From contig CAMWLE010000003.1 in NCBI GenBank assembly GCA_947175015.1, positions 20,888 to 84,887 on the forward strand: a DNA stretch of 64,000 bases. Reading direction: 5' to 3'. Origin of the DNA: an uncultured bacterium (GTDB lineage Bacteria > Bacillota > Clostridia > Lachnospirales > Lachnospiraceae). The notes under the pieces were generated by a model. It did not search any database and had not been told where the DNA came from. It saw only the letters and a program-made list of their open reading frames with translations. Shown piece after piece: positions 31,211 to 39,272 of the stretch (positions are counted from its first letter, which is position 1; the number at the start of each line of letters is the position of its first letter). Made by a program: the position numbers and the translations under genes.

Positions 31211-32170
31211 ATGATCGCGAAAATTATTATATTATGTGTGATATTATTGTTGGTAGTGTTATTTTTCTGTATCGTTCCGGTTGGTATCTGGATATCGGCC
31301 ATAGCGTCCAATGTGAAGGTAAGTATATTTAACCTGGTGGGAATGAAGCTGCGCAGGGTGCCTCCGGCCAAGATTGTTTTTCCGTTGACAAAAGCCGTAA
31401 AGGCAGGAATCGATGTAAAGGTGAACCAATTAGAGGCACATTACATGGCAGGTGGAAATGTGGACAGTGTGGTAAATGCGCTGATCGCGGCAGCGAGAGC
31501 AGGAATGAACTTATCCTTTGAGAAGGCATCTGCAATTGACCTGGCCGGACGTGATGTGTTTGAGGCTGTGACCATGAGCGTCACCCCGAAAGTGATAGAG
31601 ACGGACATGATATCGGCTGTGGCAAAGGATGGCATTGAGCTTCTGGTGAAGGCCAGAGTAACAGTGAGGACAAATCTGGAGAGACTGATCGGCGGCGCAG
31701 GCGAGGCTACAGTGCTTGCCCGTATTGGAGAAGGCATTGTCACTACCGTGGGCTCTTCAAAAACACACAGTGAAGTGTTGGAGAATCCGGATGATATTTC
31801 TAGAGTGGTTCTGGAAAAGGGGCTGGATTCCGGTACGGCATTTGAGATTATTTCCATTGATGTAGCCGATATTGATGTGGGAAGAAATATCGGTGCCAAT
31901 CTGCAAAGTATGCAGGCGGAAGCAGATAATAAGATTGCCCAGGCCAGGGCGGAAGAGCGACGTGCAATGGCTGTGGCTCTGGAACAGGAGATGCGGGCTG
32001 CCGTGGTGCAGGCGGAAGCAGAGGTGCCCAAGGCAATGGCGGAGGCACTTAGAAGCGGGAATATAGGTGTGTTGGATTATTACAAGCTGCAGAATGTTAT
32101 GGCGGATACGGAAATGAAACAGAGTATCGGAAACGGTGCCAATGCCTATGCAGAAAGCAAAGGACAATAA
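31211..32170 (+). CDS. floA: Flotillin-like protein FloA
   Basis: [39 protein letters not shown]...[21 protein letters not shown]. Confidence 0.93.
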   Translation: MIAKIIILCVILLLVVLFFCIVPVGIWISAIASNVKVSIFNLVGMKLRRVPPAKIVFPLTKAVKAGIDVKVNQLEAHYMAGGNVDSVVNALIAAARAGMNLSFEKASAIDLAGRDVFEAVTMSVTPKVIETDMISAVAKDGIELLVKARVTVRTNLERLIGGAGEATVLARIGEGIVTTVGSSKTHSEVLENPDDISRVVLEKGLDSGTAFEIISIDVADIDVGRNIGANLQSMQAEADNKIAQARAEERRAMAVALEQEMRAAVVQAEAEVPKAMAEALRSGNIGVLDYYKLQNVMADTEMKQSIGNGANAYAESKGQ

Positions 32171-32278
32171 GGAAAACTAAGAGGGGTGGGTGCGGCCGTA
32201 TGAATTTTGCGGTCGTAAATCCATCCCATGCTTGGGTGCGGAAGGACGGTTGCGGAACTGGAATGAAAGGACATAAAC

Positions 32279-33010
32279 ATGATAAAAGCAATGATTGTGG
32301 ATGATGAACCACAGATATGTGAGCTTCTGCGTAAAATGGTAGAGAGACAGCCGGATTATGAGGTAGTAGCCGAATGTGGCAGTTTCTCCCAGGCGGTGGT
32401 GGAATTTTCCAGGAAAAGGCCGGATGTGGCCTTTGTGGATATCGACTTAAATGGTGAGAATGGTTTGGAATGTGCGAAAGTGTTCACGGAATTGAATCCG
32501 AAAGTCAAAATCATCTTTGCCACCGCTCACAGTGAGTATATGGCAAATGCCTTTGAAATTTATGCTTTTGATTATCTGGTCAAACCTTTTAATATGGAGC
32601 GGGTGGTACGGACGCTTCAGCGCATCCGTGGTGACAGGGAAGAAAATAATTTTCAGGAAAGGATAGCGCAGTCCGAGCAGCACAAGGGAAAATTGCTTAT
32701 CAAGGGAAAAGAACGTGCATATCTTATCGACGCAGCGGAGATTATTCTGGTGGAACGGGTGGAGGGCGCCACCAACATTGTCACCCGGACAGAAAACTTC
32801 CGTACTTCTATCTCGCTTTCCGAAATGGAAGAAAAGCTGAAAGCCATGGATTTTATGCGCTGTCATAAATCCTATTTGGTCAATTTGACGAAAATCAGCC
32901 GGATAGAACCCTATGGGCGATGGACCTATATCGTGAAATTCCGTGAGACAGATGCCACGGCACTGATGACGGCGCAGAATTTTGAAGAAGTAAAAAGGTT
33001 GTTTGCATAA
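32279..33010 (+). CDS. LytTR-family response regulator
   Basis: Receiver MIKAMIVDDEPQICELLRKM...FVDIDLNGENGLE...FDYLVKPF plus LytTR FMRCHKSYLVNLTKISRIEPYGRWTYIVKF. Confidence 0.93.
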   Translation: MIKAMIVDDEPQICELLRKMVERQPDYEVVAECGSFSQAVVEFSRKRPDVAFVDIDLNGENGLECAKVFTELNPKVKIIFATAHSEYMANAFEIYAFDYLVKPFNMERVVRTLQRIRGDREENNFQERIAQSEQHKGKLLIKGKERAYLIDAAEIILVERVEGATNIVTRTENFRTSISLSEMEEKLKAMDFMRCHKSYLVNLTKISRIEPYGRWTYIVKFRETDATALMTAQNFEEVKRLFA

Positions 33011-33142
33011 TGTATGGGCTGATTTGATGAAACAGTCTAAATCCCCCGGTAGAGCCAGTGGTTGAGCCGGTGGCCGTGATTTGTAAATGGAATATGTAAA
33101 TGGAATATGTAAAGGGATGGAAAGAATCATTTTGATTCCTGG

Positions 33143-33171
33143 TTGACGAAGGTGTTGCACCATGTTAGACT
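33143..33171 (+). promoter_or_regulatory. Putative promoter TTGACG-17-TAGACT for the first AAA/PD-DEXK copy
   Basis: ttgacg aaggtgttgcaccatgt tagact. Confidence 0.5.
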
Positions 33172-33205
33172 AGCATTGACGCATAATTTCCTGGGAGGTG
33201 GCGGT

Positions 33206-34795
33206 GTGGGAAGGTTTTTAAACAGCGGAAATGAAAAATTTGCGGAATTTTCTAAAACAAAATACTTTGTGGACAAGACAGAGATGATTAATGTATTGCT
33301 GGAAAAGGACGCAGATGAGAAATTTATCTGCAGCAGCAGACCGCGCAGGTTTGGCAAGTCCGTAACCGCCAACATGCTGACTGCCTATTTCAGCAGAGGG
33401 ACCGACTCCAGGAGTTTGTTTGCGTCGTTAAAGTGTGTGAAAAATGAGCTGTTCATAGAGAATATGAATCAGTATGATACCATATTTGTGGATATTCAGG
33501 CGCAGTATGTTGAGGCCATCAGTGTTGAAACCGATCCCAATAAATACATCTGGAAAAGTATTGTGGAAGAACTGCAAGAAGAATACCCGGCGCTCATATC
33601 GGAGGATATGCCGTTGACAGCAGTGCTGGGGAAAATAAACAGAGAGACCGGCAACAAGTTTGTCTTCATTTTTGATGAATGGGATTATCCCATTCGAGAG
33701 CTTGCCGAAGACAGCAGAGAGCGTTTTGAGTATATTGAATTGTTGCGGGGGCTGTTCAAGAGCAGTGATGCTATGGCTTATGTGAGGCTGGCCTACCTGA
33801 CTGGTATCCTGCCCATGGTGAGGGCAAAGGGGCAGTCGGCAGTGAACAATTTCCATGAATATACGATGATTCGTCCGAAGGATTTAGGACAGTATATCGG
33901 CTTTACCGAGAAGGATGTGGCCTGGCTGTGCGAGAAGTACCAGGCGGATTTCGTGAAGATGAAGGAATGGTACAATGGCTACAAATTAAATGATATGGCA
34001 ATCTACAATCCTTTATCGGTGGTAAGGGCGATTGCGGAGAAGGAGCTTGGACCGTATTGGACGGAGACGGGAACTTATGAGGATATCGGGGAACTGATCA
34101 ACCGGAATTTTGACGGGCTTCGGGAGGCAGTCATCCGTATGCTGTCCGGAAATCGAATACCCGTCAATGTAACAGGGTGCAAAAATGATATGTATACCTT
34201 TGCGGATAAGGACCAGGTGATTACAACATTGATTCATCTTGGATATTTCGCATATGACAAGCAGGCCCAGGAAGCATATGTGCCGAATAAAGAAATCAGA
34301 GAAGTGTTCTACAAATATATGGAAAATGATGCGGATGATAATCTGTCGAAGTTCATGAAATATTCCGAAGAAATTGCGAGGGCAGTGCTGGAAATGGATG
34401 AAAACCGGGTTGCCGGACTGGTGCAGGAGGTGCATAACGATTTCATTTCCAGCATCGAGTATAATGATGAGAATTCCCTGAGCTGTACGATTACGGTGGC
34501 GCTGCTGGCTTTCTTCATGTATTACCACAAGCCCATCAGGGAGTTTCCCTGTGGGAAAGGGTTTGCGGATATTGTTTATTTACCGCTGGCAAAATACCCC
34601 AACAGGCCGGTGGTAGTAGTAGAATTGAAATGGGATAAAAGTGCCCGGACAGCGCTTACACAGATGAAAGAGAGACAGTATCCGGAAGTATTAAAGGAGT
34701 ATGCCGGAGAAATCTTATTAGTGGGCATCAATTATGACAAAAGGACAAAAGAGCATCAGTGCATCATTGAAAGTTATGAGAAAAAAGAAGGTTGA
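33206..34795 (+). CDS. AAA-ATPase-like / PD-(D/E)XK nuclease superfamily protein, copy 1
   Basis: SSRPRRFGKSVTANMLTAYF (AAA-ATPase_like) and C-term EFPCGKGFADIVYLPLAKYPNRPVVVVELKWD (PD-(D/E)XK); GTG start after gggaggtgg RBS. Confidence 0.85.
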   Translation: MGRFLNSGNEKFAEFSKTKYFVDKTEMINVLLEKDADEKFICSSRPRRFGKSVTANMLTAYFSRGTDSRSLFASLKCVKNELFIENMNQYDTIFVDIQAQYVEAISVETDPNKYIWKSIVEELQEEYPALISEDMPLTAVLGKINRETGNKFVFIFDEWDYPIRELAEDSRERFEYIELLRGLFKSSDAMAYVRLAYLTGILPMVRAKGQSAVNNFHEYTMIRPKDLGQYIGFTEKDVAWLCEKYQADFVKMKEWYNGYKLNDMAIYNPLSVVRAIAEKELGPYWTETGTYEDIGELINRNFDGLREAVIRMLSGNRIPVNVTGCKNDMYTFADKDQVITTLIHLGYFAYDKQAQEAYVPNKEIREVFYKYMENDADDNLSKFMKYSEEIARAVLEMDENRVAGLVQEVHNDFISSIEYNDENSLSCTITVALLAFFMYYHKPIREFPCGKGFADIVYLPLAKYPNRPVVVVELKWDKSARTALTQMKERQYPEVLKEYAGEILLVGINYDKRTKEHQCIIESYEKKEG

Positions 34796-34805
34796 AATAA
34801 TCATA

Positions 34806-34835
34806 TTGACGTATAGGAAAATGGTACATTATAAT
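34806..34835 (+). promoter_or_regulatory. Putative promoter TTGACG-18-TATAAT for the second copy
   Basis: ttgacg tataggaaaatggtacat tataat. Confidence 0.55.
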
Positions 34836-34909
34836 GGATTTAGATGAAAGTTAAGTGTTATTCTAGGTCAAAAGGACATGAAATCATCATTTCCTGGGAG
34901 GTGGTCGGT

Positions 34910-36499
34910 GTGGGAAGGTTTTTAAACAGCGGAAATGAAAAGTTTGCGGAATTTGCTAAAACAAAATACTTTGTGGACAAGACAGAGATGATTAATGTAT
35001 TGCTGGAAAAGGACGCAGATGAGAAATTTATCTGCAGCAGCAGACCGCGCAGGTTTGGCAAGTCCGTAACCGCCAACATGCTGACTGCCTATTTCAGCAG
35101 AGGGACCGACTCCAGGAGTTTGTTTGCGTCGTTAAAGTGTGTGAAAAATGAGCTGTTCATAGAGAATATGAATCAGTATGATACCATATTTGTGGATATT
35201 CAGGCGCAGTATGTTGAGGCCATCAGTGTTGAAACCGATCCCAATAAATACATCTGGAAAAGTATTGTGGAAGAACTGCAAGAAGAATACCCGGCGCTCA
35301 TATCGGAGGATATGCCGTTGACAGCAGTGCTGGGGAAAATAAACAGAGAGACCGGCAACAAGTTTGTCTTCATTTTTGATGAATGGGATTATCCCATTCG
35401 AGAGCTTGCCGAAGACAGCAGAGAGCGTTTTGAGTATATTGAATTGTTGCGGGGGCTGTTCAAGAGCAGTGATGCTATGGCTTATGTGAGGCTGGCCTAC
35501 CTGACTGGTATCCTGCCCATGGTGAGGGCAAAGGGGCAGTCGGCAGTGAACAATTTCCATGAATATACGATGATTCGTCCGAAGGATTTAGGACAGTATA
35601 TCGGCTTTACCGAGAAGGATGTGGCCTGGCTGTGCGAGAAGTACCAGGCGGATTTCGTGAAGATGAAGGAATGGTACAATGGCTACAAATTAAATGATAT
35701 GGCAATCTACAATCCTTTATCGGTGGTAAGGGCGATTGCGGAGAAGGAGCTTGGACCGTATTGGACGGAGACGGGAACTTATGAGGATATCGGGGAACTG
35801 ATCAACCGGAATTTTGACGGGCTTCGGGAGGCAGTCATCCGTATGCTGTCCGGAAATCGAATACCCGTCAATGTAACAGGGTGCAAAAATGATATGTATA
35901 CCTTTGCGGATAAGGACCAGGTGATTACAACATTGATTCATCTTGGATATTTCGCATATGACAAGCAGGCCCAGGAAGCATATGTGCCGAATAAAGAAAT
36001 CAGAGAAGTGTTCTACAAATATATGGAAAATGATGCGGATGATAATCTGTCGAAGTTCATGAAATATTCCGAAGAAATTGCGAGGGCAGTGCTGGAAATG
36101 GATGAAAACCGGGTTGCCGGACTGGTGCAGGAGGTGCATAACGATTTCATTTCCAGCATCGAGTATAATGATGAGAATTCCCTGAGCTGTACGATTACGG
36201 TGGCGCTGCTGGCTTTCTTCATGTATTACCACAAGCCCATCAGGGAGTTTCCCTGTGGGAAAGGGTTTGCGGATATTGTTTATTTACCGCTGGCAAAATA
36301 CCCCAACAGGCCGGTGGTAGTAGTAGAATTGAAATGGGATAAAAGTGCCCGGACAGCGCTTACACAGATGAAAGAGAGACAGTATCCGGAAGTATTAAAG
36401 GAGTATGCCGGAGAAATCTTATTAGTGGGCATCAATTATGACAAAAAGACAAAAGAGCATCAGTGTATCATTGAAAGTTATGAGAAAAAAGAAGGTTGA
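34910..36499 (+). CDS. AAA-ATPase-like / PD-(D/E)XK nuclease superfamily protein, copy 2
   Basis: As copy 1; protein differs only at FSKTK/FAKTK and YDKRTK/YDKKTK. Confidence 0.85.
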   Translation: MGRFLNSGNEKFAEFAKTKYFVDKTEMINVLLEKDADEKFICSSRPRRFGKSVTANMLTAYFSRGTDSRSLFASLKCVKNELFIENMNQYDTIFVDIQAQYVEAISVETDPNKYIWKSIVEELQEEYPALISEDMPLTAVLGKINRETGNKFVFIFDEWDYPIRELAEDSRERFEYIELLRGLFKSSDAMAYVRLAYLTGILPMVRAKGQSAVNNFHEYTMIRPKDLGQYIGFTEKDVAWLCEKYQADFVKMKEWYNGYKLNDMAIYNPLSVVRAIAEKELGPYWTETGTYEDIGELINRNFDGLREAVIRMLSGNRIPVNVTGCKNDMYTFADKDQVITTLIHLGYFAYDKQAQEAYVPNKEIREVFYKYMENDADDNLSKFMKYSEEIARAVLEMDENRVAGLVQEVHNDFISSIEYNDENSLSCTITVALLAFFMYYHKPIREFPCGKGFADIVYLPLAKYPNRPVVVVELKWDKSARTALTQMKERQYPEVLKEYAGEILLVGINYDKKTKEHQCIIESYEKKEG

Positions 36500-36524
36500 C
36501 TTTTCATGGTTTGAGGTGTATATT
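36496..36524 (+). promoter_or_regulatory. Promoter TTGACT-17-TATATT for T-box/glyQS; -35 overlaps the stop codon of copy 2
   Basis: ttgact tttcatggtttgaggtg tatatt. Confidence 0.7.
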
Positions 36525-36544
36525 ATCAATAAAAAATTCAAATG

Positions 36545-36815
36545 CAATGAGAAGAAGTAGTACATTAGTTTTGAACTTTCAGAGAGAGGATGGCAGGTGT
36601 GAATCCTTACGAAGAACTTTTGGAAGGCGTCTTTTAGCAGCGGAGCGAATGAAGTAGTATCCGACGGAGGTCCACCGTTACAGGGAATATGATATAAGGC
36701 AGTCTGCTGCTTGTATCAGAAAAGAGCAGATTTTGAATCTGAAATTAGGTGGAACCGCGGTAGAATCATCGCCCTAAGCATAGGTAAAGGACTTATGCTT
36801 AGGGTTTTTTGTTGT
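36545..36815 (+). ncRNA. T-box leader (glycyl) with terminator
   Basis: AGGTGGAACCGCGG T-box sequence; terminator CCCTAAGCATAggtaaaggacTTATGCTTAGGGttttttg; upstream of glyQS. Confidence 0.93.
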
Positions 36816-36869
36816 CAGGAGATTTCGCCAATAATCAAAAAATTACAAAAAGAAAGGAATAGGATTGAG

Positions 36870-38240
36870 ATGGAGAAAAGAAATTTTTCAATGGAAGAGG
36901 TAGTGGCTTATTGTAATCAATATGGATTCATTTTTCAGGGAAGTGAAATATATGGAGGTCTGGCTAATACATGGGATTATGGACCGCTTGGAACAAGATT
37001 AAAAAATCAGTTAAAAGATGAATGGCGAAAGTATTTTATACAGCAAAGAGAAAATAGCTATGAAGTGGATGCAGATATTCTTATGAACCCAAGAGTGTGG
37101 GAAGCAAGCGGTCATTTAGCCGGATTTTCAGATCCGCTATTGGATTGTAAAGAGTGCAAAACAAGGCATCGTGCAGATAACCTGATACAGGACTTTGATG
37201 CGTCTGTAAATGCGGATGCTATGTCAGAAGAGGAGATGATGGGGTTTATTCGAAAAAGACAGATTCCATGTCCGGTATGTGGGAAGTCAAATTATACAGA
37301 TATAAGGCAGTTTAACCTGATGTTTGAAACAAAAAGAGGGGTAACGGATGATAGAGCAAATACAATTTATCTTCGGCCGGAGAATGCACAGGGAGAATAT
37401 GTAAATTACTTAAATGTAATGCGTTCTATGCGTGCAAAGCTTCCATTTAGTATCGGACAAATTGGAAAAGCTTTTAGAAATGAGATTACACCGAAGAACT
37501 TTACCTTCCGCACGATAGAATTTGAGCAAATGGAATTTCAAACTTTCTGTCGGGAAGGGGAGGATATAGAATTATATGAGTATTTTAAGGAATATGGGAA
37601 GTCGTTTTTCGAGTCCCTGGGACTCCCGTCTGATAAATTAAGATTTCACGATCATGAGAAGCTTGCACATTATGCGAAAGCTGCATGTGATATTGAGTAC
37701 TTGTTTCCATTTGGCTGGGGAGAAATAAATGGAACACATAATAGAACTAATTTTGATCTGTTACATCATCAAGAGTATTCAGGAAAAACAATGGAATATT
37801 ATGATGACATTACAAAAGAAAAATTTATTCCGTTTATTATTGAATCCACCTATGGATTGGATCGCCTGGTGTTGGCTTTGCTGTTTGAAGGACTTCATGA
37901 GGAAAAAATCAACGAAACGGACACACGTATTGTATTTCAAATTAAACCTGCATTGGCACCTATAAAAGTTAATATTTTGCCTCTAATTAAAAAAAGACAT
38001 TCGAATAAAGCAAAAGAGATACAGAGGATGTTATCTCAATGCTTTATGGTACAGTATGATGAAGCCGGAAGTATTGGAAAACGATATAGACGTGGAGATG
38101 CAATAGGAGTTCCGTTTGCTGTCACTGTTGATGATGATACACTGGAAACTGCTACCGTGACAGTTCGGGACAGGGATACGATGGAGCAGCAGAGAATTCC
38201 GATAGATGATTTATTGAATTATATATGCAGTCATTTATAA
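36870..38240 (+). CDS. glyQS: Glycyl-tRNA synthetase (class II, single chain)
   Basis: MEKRNFSMEEVVAYCNQYGFIFQGSEIYGGLANTWDYGPLGTRLKNQLKDEWRK; listed ORF start 36711 lies inside the T-box. Confidence 0.95.
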   Translation: MEKRNFSMEEVVAYCNQYGFIFQGSEIYGGLANTWDYGPLGTRLKNQLKDEWRKYFIQQRENSYEVDADILMNPRVWEASGHLAGFSDPLLDCKECKTRHRADNLIQDFDASVNADAMSEEEMMGFIRKRQIPCPVCGKSNYTDIRQFNLMFETKRGVTDDRANTIYLRPENAQGEYVNYLNVMRSMRAKLPFSIGQIGKAFRNEITPKNFTFRTIEFEQMEFQTFCREGEDIELYEYFKEYGKSFFESLGLPSDKLRFHDHEKLAHYAKAACDIEYLFPFGWGEINGTHNRTNFDLLHHQEYSGKTMEYYDDITKEKFIPFIIESTYGLDRLVLALLFEGLHEEKINETDTRIVFQIKPALAPIKVNILPLIKKRHSNKAKEIQRMLSQCFMVQYDEAGSIGKRYRRGDAIGVPFAVTVDDDTLETATVTVRDRDTMEQQRIPIDDLLNYICSHL

Positions 38241-38332
38241 TAAAATATGCTTGATAAAGGGCAACACAAGTGTTATTGTGTTAAGATAGATGACAATAGG
38301 AATTTGATATAAAGCAGAAAAGGAAGAAAAGC

Positions 38333-39019
38333 ATGAATCAGGATGAAAAATTGGCATCAGAGCAGCAGCCAATGATGTTATCAACAATGCAAAGCCCGGA
38401 AACACAGACGCAACAGGATACTTCACAACACATGGCATCACATGAGGAATCAAGCATAAGTCATAATGCAGAACACAATCCTGTACATGCGCCGATTCCG
38501 GGGCTGGGCCTCAGAAGTATGAAAACGGCTCTGGCAGCGGTGCTTACGGCGCTGTTCTATGGCTTTTTTCAGAACAACAATCCCACCTTTGCCTGTATTG
38601 GAGCCATTTTCGGCATGGGTGCAGATATGGAAGAATCCCGGCGGAGCGGCGGAAACCGTTTTTTTGGAACAATTATCGGCGGTTTTATCGGTATTGGGCT
38701 TTATTGGCTGGAACATCGGATTTTTCCGGAAGGATGCTATTGGCTGCGGCTGCCGTTGATTTTTGTGGGGATAATTATTATGATTTCATTGTGCGTGCTG
38801 TTTCACTGGCCGGGTGGTGTACAACCTGGAGGTGTGGTATTGTGCATCATTTTGTTTAATACACCACCGCACCATATTGATTATGCAGTGAGTCGTATGA
38901 TTGATACCGGAGTGGGTGTGGTCATTGCGCTGCTGGTGAATTATCTGCTTCCTCGGAGCAGATTGGAACACTGGTTTCATCTGAGTCAGAAGCGAAAGGA
39001 TGGCGAATGTAAGCGATAA
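38333..39019 (+). CDS. FUSC/aromatic acid exporter (ArAE)-like membrane protein
   Basis: MKTALAAVLTALFYGFFQNNNPTFACIGAIFGMGADMEESRRSGGNRFFGTIIGGFIG. Confidence 0.8.
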   Translation: MNQDEKLASEQQPMMLSTMQSPETQTQQDTSQHMASHEESSISHNAEHNPVHAPIPGLGLRSMKTALAAVLTALFYGFFQNNNPTFACIGAIFGMGADMEESRRSGGNRFFGTIIGGFIGIGLYWLEHRIFPEGCYWLRLPLIFVGIIIMISLCVLFHWPGGVQPGGVVLCIILFNTPPHHIDYAVSRMIDTGVGVVIALLVNYLLPRSRLEHWFHLSQKRKDGECKR

Positions 39020-39199
39020 AGAAGCAGATACAGATCCCTGGCGCCTGCCGAAAAAGCGATAAGCAGTTTGGTTTCGTGGGCAGCAAAACAGACTGCTAAG
39101 ATAGAAACTACAGATAGAAATCACAGATAGAAACCACATAAAACCAACAAAAATCAAAACAATCCCACAAAAAAAGAAATTAAAAAAGCGTCAGATTTG

Positions 39200-39228
39200 T
39201 TGACATTTCTCTCTGATAGGCATATACT
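39200..39228 (+). promoter_or_regulatory. Near-consensus sigma-A promoter of the microcompartment operon
   Basis: TTGACA-tttctctctgataggca(17)-TATACT, 45 nt before the GRE start. Confidence 0.8.
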
Positions 39229-39272
39229 TAGAGATAAGGAATTTTGTGCAAATTGATCAGAAAGGAGCAGCA

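Larger units (their letters stand above)
33186..36499 (+). repeat. Tandem near-identical direct repeat, ~1.6 kb x2, period 1704 bp
   Basis: ORF of 33206-34795 recurs at 34910-36499 with no indel and only a few substitutions. Confidence 0.95.

Noticed and set aside
33143-33205. N-terminal extension of AAA/PD-DEXK copy 1 starting at TTG 33143
   Set aside because: The TTG is part of a -35 box; the extension is not shared with copy 2; GTG 33206 has the RBS.
36711-36869. N-terminal 53 aa of the listed glyQS ORF
   Set aside because: This stretch is the T-box antiterminator/terminator region; real start is ATG 36870.
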